From: Candidatus Cloacimonadota bacterium
GTDB lineage: Bacteria; Cloacimonadota; Cloacimonadia; JGIOTU-2
Assembly: GCA_030613025.1 (NCBI GenBank)
Contig: JAUWMT010000014.1
Span: 1 to 59,556 of the forward strand
Direction of reading: 5' to 3'
Length of the DNA stretch: 59,556 nucleotides
In this document: piece after piece, positions 34,443 to 42,812 of the stretch
Layout of the letters: each line of letters opens with the position of its first letter
How positions within the stretch are numbered: the first letter of the stretch is position 1
The notes under the pieces: generated by a model
Told to the model about the DNA's origin: nothing
The model's input: the letters and a program-made list of their open reading frames with translations, nothing else
Database searches by the model: none
Translations under genes and position numbers: made by a program

Positions 34443-35162
34443 ATGAAATCAAAAACCGAACTGATTCTTGAACTAAAAAAAAATACTCTGCCACAGCACA
34501 TCGCGATTATTATGGATGGCAATGGCAGATGGGCAAAATTAAAAAATCTATCCCGATTAAAAGGGCATTTCGAGGGCACAAAAGCTGTGAAGAGGATCGT
34601 ACAAGTGTGCGGTGAGATCGGACTGAATTATCTTACGATATACGCCTTCTCCACAGAAAACTGGAAACGCCCAAATAACGAACCAAGAGCAGTGCTTACT
34701 CTTATTGAAAATACACTCATGAAAGAGATAATGGAACTACATGAGAACAATGTGGTCATCAAATTCATCGGCTCGCGAGAGGGCATCTCTGGCTCACTTG
34801 CAAAAAAAATGGACAGCTCCTATGAAATGACAAAGAATAATACGGGACTTCATTTGCTGGTGGCAGTAAACTATGGAGGCAGGCTGGAAATTGTCGAAGG
34901 TATAAATACACTACTCAAAGAGAATATAAAATCAATTACTTTAGAAGATTTTCAACGCTATTTATATACAAAAAATATTCCCGACCCCGATCTGCTTATC
35001 CGCACAGGCGGAGAGATGAGGATCAGCAATTACCTAATCTGGCAGATCGCTTATTCTGAAATGTACTTTACAAAAACTCTCTGGCCTGATTTTTCTCCGG
35101 AAGAATTTCTACAGGTAATTATTGATTTCCAGAGACGCTCACGCCGATTTGGAGGAGTGTAA
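34443..35162 (+). CDS. uppS: Undecaprenyl diphosphate synthase
   Basis: Cis-prenyltransferase of 239 residues that makes the C55 carrier lipid from farnesyl diphosphate and isopentenyl diphosphate in the cytoplasm. The first conserved region is HIAIIMDGNGRWAKLKNLSR, with the catalytic Asp near residue 24. YAFSTENWKRP and LLIRTGGEMRISNYLIWQ are the later conserved regions, and the end has SEMYFTKTLWPDFSPEEF. It heads the uppS-cdsA-dxr-comEC unit and supplies the carrier used by the polysaccharide locus and by peptidoglycan synthesis. UppP (43991) recycles the same lipid. Confidence 0.96.
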   Translation: MKSKTELILELKKNTLPQHIAIIMDGNGRWAKLKNLSRLKGHFEGTKAVKRIVQVCGEIGLNYLTIYAFSTENWKRPNNEPRAVLTLIENTLMKEIMELHENNVVIKFIGSREGISGSLAKKMDSSYEMTKNNTGLHLLVAVNYGGRLEIVEGINTLLKENIKSITLEDFQRYLYTKNIPDPDLLIRTGGEMRISNYLIWQIAYSEMYFTKTLWPDFSPEEFLQVIIDFQRRSRRFGGV

Positions 35163-35167
35163 AGCTT

Positions 35168-35986
35168 ATGAAAACGGTGGTTATTCGCATTTTAAGTTCA
35201 ATGGTCTATGGACCTCTTATGTTGGTCTGTGCATGGTTTGGCGGATATGCACTTCAGATACTGCTTTCTCTTGTCACCATACTTGGCATTCGTGAGTTCT
35301 ACCTCCTCGCCCGTGATCATAAAGAAGTGAAACTCCTTCTACCTGTCCTCATTATTTGCGGACTTCTGGTCACATGGTCGATCTTTTTCTTTGAGTTCAC
35401 ATACATTGTGCCTTTGTTTGTTCTGTTCCTCTTTTTGTTTCTTGCATGGGATGTATTTGCAAACAGAGAGCAGCACGCAGTTGAAAAAATCTCCTGCAGC
35501 ATGTTTGCACTGATCTACATTCCCATGCTGCTGTCTTTTCTCTATCTTATTCGGACCCTCGCGAATGGAAAATTTCTCCTCATCATACTTTATGGATGCA
35601 TCTGGCTAACAGACTCAGCAGCATATTTTCTTGGCGTCAGATTTGGTAAGCATAGAAATATCTTTCGTTCCAGCAAGAGTAAATCCATCGAGGGATTCAT
35701 TGCAGGCATGATCACTGCTTTTGTAGGTGCATATCTGCTTAATCAGCTTGTTCATCTCATATTTGGATATTTTGTGCTCCATTCATGGAAAGACATTGTG
35801 GCGTATGGCTTCATTGTAGGATTTCTCGGGCAATTGGGAGACCTGGTCGAATCTAATTTGAAACGTGATTTCGGAGTGAAAGATTCATCCAATCTTATTC
35901 CGGGTCATGGCGGCATACTCGATAGATTCGACAGTTTGTTGATAAGTGCTCCTTTTTTATATTTCTATTTTATTTTGATAGGATAA
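35168..35986 (+). CDS. cdsA: Phosphatidate cytidylyltransferase
   Basis: Integral membrane enzyme of 272 residues that makes CDP-diacylglycerol from phosphatidate and CTP, the branch point of phospholipid synthesis. About seven or eight hydrophobic segments are visible. The CDS signature is near the C-terminus: SSNLIPGHGGILDRFDSLL, with KRDFGVKD just before it. DSAAYFLGVRFGKH and KSIEGFIAGM are further family motifs. It follows uppS after 5 nt and precedes dxr by 3 nt, the order commonly seen in bacteria. Confidence 0.95.
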   Translation: MKTVVIRILSSMVYGPLMLVCAWFGGYALQILLSLVTILGIREFYLLARDHKEVKLLLPVLIICGLLVTWSIFFFEFTYIVPLFVLFLFLFLAWDVFANREQHAVEKISCSMFALIYIPMLLSFLYLIRTLANGKFLLIILYGCIWLTDSAAYFLGVRFGKHRNIFRSSKSKSIEGFIAGMITAFVGAYLLNQLVHLIFGYFVLHSWKDIVAYGFIVGFLGQLGDLVESNLKRDFGVKDSSNLIPGHGGILDRFDSLLISAPFLYFYFILIG

Positions 35987-35989
35987 ATT

Positions 35990-37120
35990 ATGAAAAAAAT
36001 CGCATTACTCGGTGCAACTGGCTCGATCGGTCAGTCAACCATCGAAGTTGTTAAAAGACATCCTGACGAGTTCAAGATCGTTCTCGCATCTGCACACAGC
36101 AGGATCGATAAGCTTCTTAACTACGCACAAGAAGTACCAATAGACCATTTGGTGATCACCGGAGAAAATGGTGTAGATAGAACCGGACATGCAAATAATA
36201 TTCATAAGGGAGAGGATACGCTTTTATCTCTTTTAGAAGAAATCGATTATGATATCATGCTGAATGCAGTGGTCGGTTCTGCCGGGTTGAAATATACTGT
36301 TGCAGGATTGAAAACAGGTCACAATATCGCACTTGCAAATAAAGAGTCACTCGTCATGGCTGGTGATATCATTACTGAACTTGCCAGAGAAAATCATTGT
36401 AAAATCATTCCTGTTGACAGCGAACACAGCGCTATCATGCAGTGTCTTGAAGGAGTGCAGGACATATCGCAGGTACACAGAATAATACTCACCGCTTCAG
36501 GCGGTCCCTTTTCGAATCTAAAAATAGAAGCATTTAAGAACATCACGCTTAAAGATGCGCTTCAGCATCCTACCTGGGCAATGGGAGATAAGATAACTAT
36601 TGATTCTGCAACTATGGCAAATAAAGGACTGGAAGTTATCGAGGCACACTACCTGTTCGATGTATCTTTTGACGAAATAGACGTGCTCATTCATCCTCAA
36701 TCCGTTATCCATTCGATGGTTGAGTATATAGACGGTTCTATCATTTCACAGCTTAGTTCCCCGGATATGAAGATCCCGATCCAGTATGCTCTCAGTTATC
36801 CGGACCGGCTTGATGCAACAGCTCAATATACAGATCTGGCAAAAATACACGAACTCACTTTTTATAAACCTAATTTTGAGAAATTCCCTCTGCTGCGCAT
36901 GGCTTTTGAAGTTGGAAAGAATGGCGGTATAATGCCTACGATTTTTAACGCTGCTAACGAAGCTGCAGTAACTCTCTTCCTGCAGGAAAAAATTTCCTTT
37001 ATTGAAATTACAAAAATCATTGAGAGGGAACTTTCTGTGCCGAATATTCACGAACCTGATCTGGAAACCATTATTGAGAAAGACAAAGAAATAAAAGAAA
37101 AAATTTATACAAACTACTAA
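35990..37120 (+). CDS. dxr: 1-deoxy-D-xylulose-5-phosphate reductoisomerase
   Basis: Second enzyme of the MEP isoprenoid pathway, converting DXP to MEP with NADPH; 376 residues. The N-terminal NADPH-binding motif is LLGATGSIGQSTIEVVKRHP. NKESLVMAGD, PVDSEHSAIMQCLEG (metal and substrate site) and SGGPFSN follow, with TWAMGDKITIDSATMANKGL in the catalytic domain. The C-terminal helical domain begins near residue 300. It supplies isoprenoid precursor for the uppS product made in the same operon. Confidence 0.97.
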   Translation: MKKIALLGATGSIGQSTIEVVKRHPDEFKIVLASAHSRIDKLLNYAQEVPIDHLVITGENGVDRTGHANNIHKGEDTLLSLLEEIDYDIMLNAVVGSAGLKYTVAGLKTGHNIALANKESLVMAGDIITELARENHCKIIPVDSEHSAIMQCLEGVQDISQVHRIILTASGGPFSNLKIEAFKNITLKDALQHPTWAMGDKITIDSATMANKGLEVIEAHYLFDVSFDEIDVLIHPQSVIHSMVEYIDGSIISQLSSPDMKIPIQYALSYPDRLDATAQYTDLAKIHELTFYKPNFEKFPLLRMAFEVGKNGGIMPTIFNAANEAAVTLFLQEKISFIEITKIIERELSVPNIHEPDLETIIEKDKEIKEKIYTNY

Positions 37121-37142
37121 AAAGGATCATGCAGGGCGCATT

Positions 37143-39524
37143 ATGAGGAAAATCTTCAACCATCCTTTTATTCCTATTACTACATGTTTTATTGCAGGAT
37201 TACTTCTAAGTTCATTTTTCTCTGTTCCAATTCTTCCCATTGCAATTGCACTCCTTTTTGCTGCAATATTTCTTCTCATTCATAAAAAGCGACCACTTAT
37301 TCTGATAGTCGTCTTGCTTATTCTTTTCGGGATGTTCAGATTTCAGATCGGCCAGCTTCAGCCGGAACATCATATTGCACATTTCATAGATCATCTCGGC
37401 ATTGAGAAGGTTCAAATTGAGGGACAAATTATTGAAGAACCCGTTGTTTCACCTGACAAGATCACTTGCATAGTTAAGCTTACTAAGCTCGAAGACATTC
37501 CTGTGCTGGGTAATATTCGTCTCACAATAAAGGACAAATACAGTGACGCTGTTCCTTCCTATGGAGATCACATTTGTTATAATGGAACGATCTTTCGACC
37601 GTTAAAGAGCAACAATCCCTACAGTTTTAATTATCAGGAATACCTTGAGAACAATAATATTCACGGGCTTTCGTACCTTTACAAATCGGATTATACGATC
37701 ACAAAGCAATCAAAAAACCTTTATTATTTTCTCATTGTTGTGCCCAGAAATTGGATAAGAGCCAGAATCGACAGATTTTATTCATCAAAATATTCCGGCT
37801 TCCTGAAAGCGATCCTGCTTGGTGAAAAGAGTTCTCTGCCATCGCAATTAAGGCAGGATTTTGCTTCGTCTGGATTGTCACACATACTTGCTGTCAGCGG
37901 TTTGCACACTGGTGTGATCGCACTCATCTTTCTGACGATCTTCCAAATAGTATTAAGAAATCGTAATGCTGCGAGAATCCTTACAATTATACTTCTCGTA
38001 TATTATATGCTGCTTGCCCATGCTGTGCCTTCTGTTCAGCGAGCAGTGATTATGATCAGCTTAGTGCTATTGGCAAAAATATTGCAAAGAAGGATCAGTA
38101 CCATAAATATTCTTTTTGCTGCTGCTTTTATAATTCTTGCGATCAATCCCATGCAGCTATTCAGTATCGGATTTCAGCTTTCATTTATATCGGTCTTTTC
38201 CATTCTTGTTATCTTTCAGTATCTCTCTCAAAAATTAAATCCGCTTCGGAAAAATCATCCAAAAATCTTCTGGCTGTTGAATCTTGTGCTATTGAGTTTG
38301 ATGGTTCAGATCATCCTTGCACCGCTCACTATCTATTATTTCCACACACTTGCGCTGGGTGGAATAATTGCAAATGTGATAGCGATTCCCCTTATTTCAC
38401 TTGTGCTTCCCCTTTCCATTTTTTCAATATTGTTTCCAATTTCTGCAATATGTACCATTTATGTTGCGGCAAATAAGCTATTACTTTTTATAGTCTTTGC
38501 GATTTCCCGCTTTGTTGCATTACACAGAATTCTCCTTTTCGATTTCCTTTATATGAATAATTTTCAAATCCTCGTGCTTTATGCAGTTTTACTTTTTCTG
38601 ATAATACTTTGGAAAAATTCGGACAGTTCAAAAATAAAATTTTATAAATTTCTTTCATTTTCAGTTTTGACCATACTTATTCTCGTGGTGCCCGGACTGC
38701 TTCAGGAACGAAATCTTGAGATCACAGTCCTCGATGTAGGTCAGGGTGATGCAATAGCTATCCGCACACCCGATCGTAAAACAATACTCATCGATACAGG
38801 TGACAAAACTATGCGGAGGGATTATGGAGAACTTGTTGTTGTTCCCTACTTTAAAGCCCGTGGAATTAAGGAGATAGACCTTCTTATCCTTACCCATCCT
38901 CATGCAGATCATATCGGGGGCGCTCAGGCCGTAATGAACAATCTCAAAATTGATAAAGTACTGCTTCCGAGATGTGATTATGGATCCCAGCTTTATGCTA
39001 ATGTTCTAACATTTATTGATGATAATGATATAGAAATTATCTATGCCGACACCTCACTTGTCTTTGAGGAGTTTGAGCAAATCAACCTCAAAATTTTTCA
39101 TCCCACTTATGAATATAAGAACGAGACCAACGTGAATAATTATTCAATCGTAATAAAAATTGAGTATGGTGACCTTTCTGTGCTTTTCACCGGAGATGCA
39201 GAGAGGGAAGTTGAAGCAATTCTTGTTGAAAATTGGGGAGATAAACTTGATTCGGATATTTTGAAAGTTGGACATCATGGCAGCAATAGTTCTTCAACTC
39301 ATGATTTTTTAGAATATGTTTCACCAAAATATGCTGTAATTTCTGTTGGGACAAAGAACAGGTATGATCATCCCGATGAAGAAATCATTGCGAGGTTAGA
39401 TAGTTCTACAGATGAATTATTCCGTACAGATCAAGATGGAGCAGTAATTTTTTTGTATGGAGGTAATACTCTAAAGATCAAAACAATTCTTTCTGAAATG
39501 GAAGTTATTGATTGTGATATATAA
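37143..39524 (+). CDS. comEC: ComEC/Rec2 DNA-uptake channel protein
   Basis: 793-residue inner-membrane protein that carries single-stranded DNA into the cell in natural transformation. Two N-terminal membrane segments are followed by an OB-like DUF4131 part (about 85-170). The ComEC core (about 215-500) has LGEKSSLPSQLRQDFASSGL, SHILAVSGLHTGVIAL and SVQRAVIMISLVLLAK. A C-terminal metallo-beta-lactamase domain starts near residue 525, with TVLDVGQGDAIAI, LTHPHADHIGG and VGHHGSNSSS, so its metal ligands appear intact. It follows dxr by 22 nt; at this place many bacteria have rseP. Competence genes for the rest of the machinery are not in this window. Confidence 0.95.
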   Translation: MRKIFNHPFIPITTCFIAGLLLSSFFSVPILPIAIALLFAAIFLLIHKKRPLILIVVLLILFGMFRFQIGQLQPEHHIAHFIDHLGIEKVQIEGQIIEEPVVSPDKITCIVKLTKLEDIPVLGNIRLTIKDKYSDAVPSYGDHICYNGTIFRPLKSNNPYSFNYQEYLENNNIHGLSYLYKSDYTITKQSKNLYYFLIVVPRNWIRARIDRFYSSKYSGFLKAILLGEKSSLPSQLRQDFASSGLSHILAVSGLHTGVIALIFLTIFQIVLRNRNAARILTIILLVYYMLLAHAVPSVQRAVIMISLVLLAKILQRRISTINILFAAAFIILAINPMQLFSIGFQLSFISVFSILVIFQYLSQKLNPLRKNHPKIFWLLNLVLLSLMVQIILAPLTIYYFHTLALGGIIANVIAIPLISLVLPLSIFSILFPISAICTIYVAANKLLLFIVFAISRFVALHRILLFDFLYMNNFQILVLYAVLLFLIILWKNSDSSKIKFYKFLSFSVLTILILVVPGLLQERNLEITVLDVGQGDAIAIRTPDRKTILIDTGDKTMRRDYGELVVVPYFKARGIKEIDLLILTHPHADHIGGAQAVMNNLKIDKVLLPRCDYGSQLYANVLTFIDDNDIEIIYADTSLVFEEFEQINLKIFHPTYEYKNETNVNNYSIVIKIEYGDLSVLFTGDAEREVEAILVENWGDKLDSDILKVGHHGSNSSSTHDFLEYVSPKYAVISVGTKNRYDHPDEEIIARLDSSTDELFRTDQDGAVIFLYGGNTLKIKTILSEMEVIDCDI

Positions 39525-39530
39525 AAAAAA

Positions 39531-39607
39531 CGAGCCGCCGGGGAAGCGGCTCGACTCTACTAAGAGTAAAGGAGGGAATTATGAGGACACTGATAGGAAT
39601 CCCATAA
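39531..39607 (+). other. GC-rich hairpin followed by an 8-codon ORF
   Basis: CGAGCCGC (39531-39538) pairs perfectly with GCGGCTCG (39546-39553), just after the comEC stop. It is followed by AAAGGAGGG, an excellent Shine-Dalgarno sequence, then ATG at 39581 opening an 8-codon frame (MRTLIGIP) that ends at TAA 39605-39607. The hairpin may terminate comEC. The short frame with a near-ideal ribosome binding site is unusual; it could be a small regulatory element or small RNA. Confidence 0.45.
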
Positions 39608-39652
39608 AAAAAACGTGTCAAGTTTTAATTGATTTTTTTTATTTTAAAACAA

Positions 39653-39683
39653 AATCCCCTCTTTCAACAACAAAGAGGGGATT
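39653..39683. terminator. Terminator between comEC and porB
   Basis: Perfect 12-bp stem AATCCCCTCTTT (39653-39664) / AAAGAGGGGATT (39672-39683), 7-nt loop. On the minus strand it is followed by TTTTGTTTT, so it mainly ends the por operon, 17 nt after porB. Confidence 0.85.
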
Positions 39684-39700
39684 AGAATTTATTGTCATAA

Positions 39701-40576
39701 TTACTCGAACTTCATACTGAGAAGTCCATAGTTCTCATCTATGAAATCCTGAAGAAACTGTACTTCATCTTCCAGCAAATGCTTAAACCTTCCCTGATAC
39801 TTGAGGTATTCTTTCAGTGGTTTTCGTTCTTTCACTTTTATAGTTTGCTTATAGTGAATTCCATCAATAATTTCATAAAGCGGGAAGTAATTTGTTTGAA
39901 CTGCGAGCTTTGCTAATTTGATAGTATATCTCGGGTCATATTTCCAGCCCGTGGGACAGGGTGCAAGCACGTGGATGAATTTGAAACCTTTTGTGTTCTT
40001 TGCTTTCTCAAGTTTCTTGCAGAAATCTTCCGGGTATCCTACTGATGCAGTTGCAGTATAAGGAATGCGATGAGCAGCCATGATCTCAGCCATGTTCTTC
40101 TTCGGTCCTTTCTTGTAGTGCTTTACAGGAGTAGTAGTTGTCCATGCACCGTGAGGAGTTGCAGAACTGCGCTGAATACCTGTGTTCATATATGCTTCAT
40201 TATCATACACGATATAGGTAACATCGTCATTTCTTTCTGCTGCACCGGAAATTGCCTGTATGCCAATATCAAAAGTGCCGCCATCTCCAGCAAAGGCAAC
40301 TACATTTGTTGTATCTTTTCCCTGCACCATAAGACCCGCCTTTATTCCTGATGCCATAATTGCAGCAGTTTCAAAGGCAGTATGAAAGAGAGGTACGTTC
40401 ACGGCAGTATAAGGAAATGGACCATCTATCACTGCCCAGCAGCAGGCGGGAATGGAAAGCATTGTATCTTTGCCAAACACTTTTAGTGCATAGCGCATCG
40501 CAAGTGAACCGCCACATCCCTGGCAAGCAAGGTGACCGGGAGTCATTATTTCGTGTTCCGGAATTGTTAATCTCAT
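39701..40576 (-). CDS. porB: 2-oxoacid:ferredoxin oxidoreductase beta subunit
   Basis: Thiamine-diphosphate-binding subunit, 291 residues, of pyruvate (or other 2-oxoacid):ferredoxin oxidoreductase, which converts the 2-oxoacid plus CoA to acyl-CoA, CO2 and reduced ferredoxin. GHLACQGCGGSLAMRYAL has a CxxC iron-sulfur ligand pair, AFAGDGGTFDIGIQAISGAA is the TPP/Mg motif, and VYDNEAYMNTGIQRSS follows it. ATG 40576 is chosen because AAGGAG precedes it; the stop of porA overlaps it as ATGA. The full-length match makes pyruvate the likely substrate, but this is not proven by sequence. Confidence 0.92.
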   Translation of the reverse strand: MRLTIPEHEIMTPGHLACQGCGGSLAMRYALKVFGKDTMLSIPACCWAVIDGPFPYTAVNVPLFHTAFETAAIMASGIKAGLMVQGKDTTNVVAFAGDGGTFDIGIQAISGAAERNDDVTYIVYDNEAYMNTGIQRSSATPHGAWTTTTPVKHYKKGPKKNMAEIMAAHRIPYTATASVGYPEDFCKKLEKAKNTKGFKFIHVLAPCPTGWKYDPRYTIKLAKLAVQTNYFPLYEIIDGIHYKQTIKVKERKPLKEYLKYQGRFKHLLEDEVQFLQDFIDENYGLLSMKFE

Positions 40577-41721
40577 ATTTTGACTCCTTTCCATATTAGA
40601 TCATTTGGAGCATCATTTTTGAGGGCATCATTTGCCATATCTTTAATATCTTCGATTTTTACATCACGTCCGCCAAGTCCTGCAATATAGGAACGCACTG
40701 GAATATCTACTTCATTATATAAAGCAGATTTCAATTCCTGGGAGAAAATGCCTGAATAACCTGGCGAAATGTTCCTGTCGATTACAGCAAGTTTTTTTAC
40801 GCCCTTGACCACTTCCAGAATTTCCTTCTTTGGATAGGGACGGATCACGCGGATGCGAAGATTACCAACCTTCTTGCCTTCTGCACGAAGTTCATCAACA
40901 GCAACATTTGTAGTATCTGCGATAGTTCCTGAAGTAACAAGTATCATATCTGCATCTTCACATCTGTATGGATGGACCAGACCATAAGCTCTGCCGGTAA
41001 TTTTTTCATATTCTTTGCCGGCTTCTTTGATGATATCGACTGCTTCGTCCATAGCTTTCTGCATCTTATAGCGAAATTCATAATAATACTGCTCGTCGGT
41101 GAGAGCACCAAAAGAGCGTGGATCATTTACATCCATTTTGTAGTCTGGCTTGTAAGGTGGAAGGTATTTATCAATTAATTCAATTTCCGGCATATCAACA
41201 ACTTCCATAGTGTGGGAAAGGAAAAAAGCATCAAAGGAAATGAGGGTCGGCAGTAATACTTTCTCACTTACTTTATATCCTATTAATGTTGAATCTAGTA
41301 TTTCCTGTGCGCTTGAAGCATAGATCTGCATCCAGCCGGTATCTCTTTGTGAGAGACTATCATTCTGGTCTGCCCAGATCGACCAGCCCGGAGCCATTGC
41401 TCTGTTCACATTGGTCATTACTATTGGCAGTCGTGCGAGCCCTGCCCAGTGAAGCATTTCATGCATAAGAGCCAAGCCCTGAGCACTCGTTGCAGTATAT
41501 GCTCGTGCACCAGTCGCAGAAGCACCAATACAGGCAGCCATCGCAGAATGTTCTGACTCCACTTTGATGAATTTCGCATCAAGCTCACCGTCAGCAACGA
41601 TATCTGATAATTTTTCAACAATAAGCGTCTGGGGTGTGATCGGATATGCGGCAATTACTTGCACTCGAGCAAGCTGTGCACCCCAGGAAGCTGCATAGTT
41701 TCCCATCATTGTCTTTTTCAT
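40573..41721 (-). CDS. porA: 2-oxoacid:ferredoxin oxidoreductase alpha subunit
   Basis: Alpha subunit of 382 residues. The N-terminal pyrimidine-binding domain has GNYAASWGAQLARVQVIAAY, ITPQTLIVEKL, VESEHSAMAACIGASATGAR and TATSAQGLALMHEMLHWAG. The C-terminal transketolase-like domain II has DADMILVTSGTIADT and LRIRVIRPYPKKEILEV. MTNVNRAMAPGWSIWADQND is typical of pyruvate-type enzymes. It starts 4 nt inside porD (ATGA) and ends 4 nt inside porB, so the operon is tightly coupled. Confidence 0.94.
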   Translation of the reverse strand: MKKTMMGNYAASWGAQLARVQVIAAYPITPQTLIVEKLSDIVADGELDAKFIKVESEHSAMAACIGASATGARAYTATSAQGLALMHEMLHWAGLARLPIVMTNVNRAMAPGWSIWADQNDSLSQRDTGWMQIYASSAQEILDSTLIGYKVSEKVLLPTLISFDAFFLSHTMEVVDMPEIELIDKYLPPYKPDYKMDVNDPRSFGALTDEQYYYEFRYKMQKAMDEAVDIIKEAGKEYEKITGRAYGLVHPYRCEDADMILVTSGTIADTTNVAVDELRAEGKKVGNLRIRVIRPYPKKEILEVVKGVKKLAVIDRNISPGYSGIFSQELKSALYNEVDIPVRSYIAGLGGRDVKIEDIKDMANDALKNDAPNDLIWKGVKI

Positions 41722-42023
41722 TTGCCCTCCTTTTCGAAATCAATTGCATCTTTAGGGCATTCTTCCGCACACATAAGACATCCTTTGCAATAATCATAAT
41801 CGATGACCGGAAGTTCATCCACGATCTTGATCGCAGGTTCGGGACAAACTTTCCAGCAGATAAAACATTTTATACATTTATCATAATCGATGATCGGACG
41901 CACATTTCGCCAACTGCCTGTTTTATTCTGAAGCATCGAACCAAGCGCAGCAGCCATTGGAGGCATATCTTTCGCACCGGTGATAATAACCGGCTTATCA
42001 TTATTTTGAAATTTAATAACCAT
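41718..42023 (-). CDS. porD: 2-oxoacid:ferredoxin oxidoreductase delta subunit
   Basis: Ferredoxin-like subunit of 101 residues with two 4Fe-4S motifs: CIKCFICWKVCPEPAI and CKGCLMCAEECPKDAI. It passes electrons from the alpha/beta core to soluble ferredoxin. The N-terminal half (about 40 residues) is the usual delta-subunit extension. ATG 42023 is chosen because AAGGATG lies about 6 nt upstream; a GTG two codons earlier overlaps that site. It lies between porG and porA, the common G-D-A-B order. Confidence 0.92.
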   Translation of the reverse strand: MVIKFQNNDKPVIITGAKDMPPMAAALGSMLQNKTGSWRNVRPIIDYDKCIKCFICWKVCPEPAIKIVDELPVIDYDYCKGCLMCAEECPKDAIDFEKEGK

Positions 42024-42036
42024 ATTCACATCCTTT

Positions 42037-42588
42037 CTATCCGCTCTCTATTTCGTCATAAGCCTGCTTAGCAGCACGCTTGTTTTCTTCTTGAAATCTG
42101 GGAATAGAGCTATCAATTCCCTTGAAAACCGCATCAATTGTAACAATACCGGTGAGCTTTGCAAAGGCACCGACGATCGCGGTGTTCACAATCGGGGCTG
42201 TACGCGAGCCAAGCTTATTTTGAACTGCAATTTCAGTCGCATCAACAGTGTAAACCTTATAGTCATCACCAAAGTCAAAAAAATCAGGTTCCTTATCAGA
42301 ATTGACCAGTATCCACCCGCCTTTCTTCAAACCCTTGGTGACATCAACTACCTCTGTCAACGACGGATCAAGTACAATTACTCCATCTGGATAATAAATT
42401 TGTGATCGAATCTGTACCGGCTTATCATCAATTCTTGTGAAGGCTTCTACTGGCGCACCACGCCGCTCAACACCGAATCGAGGAAATGCTTGAACATACT
42501 TTCCGCCCTGGAAAGCAGCTTCAGCCAGCACAAAAGAAGCTTTCACCGCTCCCTGGCCACCACGGCCATGCATACGGATTTCAATCAT
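42037..42588 (-). CDS. porG: 2-oxoacid:ferredoxin oxidoreductase gamma subunit
   Basis: Gamma subunit of 183 residues. The start MIEIRMHGRGGQGAVKASFV is diagnostic, followed by FPRFGVERRGAPVEAFTRID and GSRTAPIVNTAIVGAFAKLT. It is the first gene of the minus-strand porGDAB operon. ATG 42588 is chosen because GGAGGAAGC directly precedes it; longer forms in the same frame lack a site. The 5' region is shared with a divergent gene at 42813 and contains a perfect palindrome (42763-42785). Confidence 0.93.
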   Translation of the reverse strand: MIEIRMHGRGGQGAVKASFVLAEAAFQGGKYVQAFPRFGVERRGAPVEAFTRIDDKPVQIRSQIYYPDGVIVLDPSLTEVVDVTKGLKKGGWILVNSDKEPDFFDFGDDYKVYTVDATEIAVQNKLGSRTAPIVNTAIVGAFAKLTGIVTIDAVFKGIDSSIPRFQEENKRAAKQAYDEIESG

Positions 42589-42762
42589 GCTTCCTCCTAC
42601 ATGTTTTATATATTTTGTAAAAAAATGTGCTCTTCCGAACAAAACTGCAATCTATGCTTTTTGTGTTATTGAGAAAAAAACAACGCAAGACATTAATATT
42701 AACCATGCAAAAAAACAAATTCCATTCATGTTTCGTTAAGCAGAATTCAAGTCCGTCCAAAT

Positions 42763-42785
42763 CTTTGTCAATAATTTTGACAAAG
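42763..42785. promoter_or_regulatory. Perfect palindrome in the divergent por promoter region
   Basis: CTTTGTCAA (42763-42771) and TTGACAAAG (42777-42785) form a perfect inverted repeat with a 5-nt centre, between porG (minus) and the deacetylase gene (plus). It contains TTGACA in both directions and could be an operator over two -35 boxes. The plus-strand box is 36 nt from the ATG at 42813. Confidence 0.45.
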
Positions 42786-42812
42786 AAATAGCACTGTCCA
42801 TTTTAAGTCTAT

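Noticed and set aside
39508..39720. Open frame overlapping the end of comEC
   Set aside because: It runs through a GC-rich hairpin and a 12-bp terminator and ends inside the opposite-strand porB end; no ribosome binding site.
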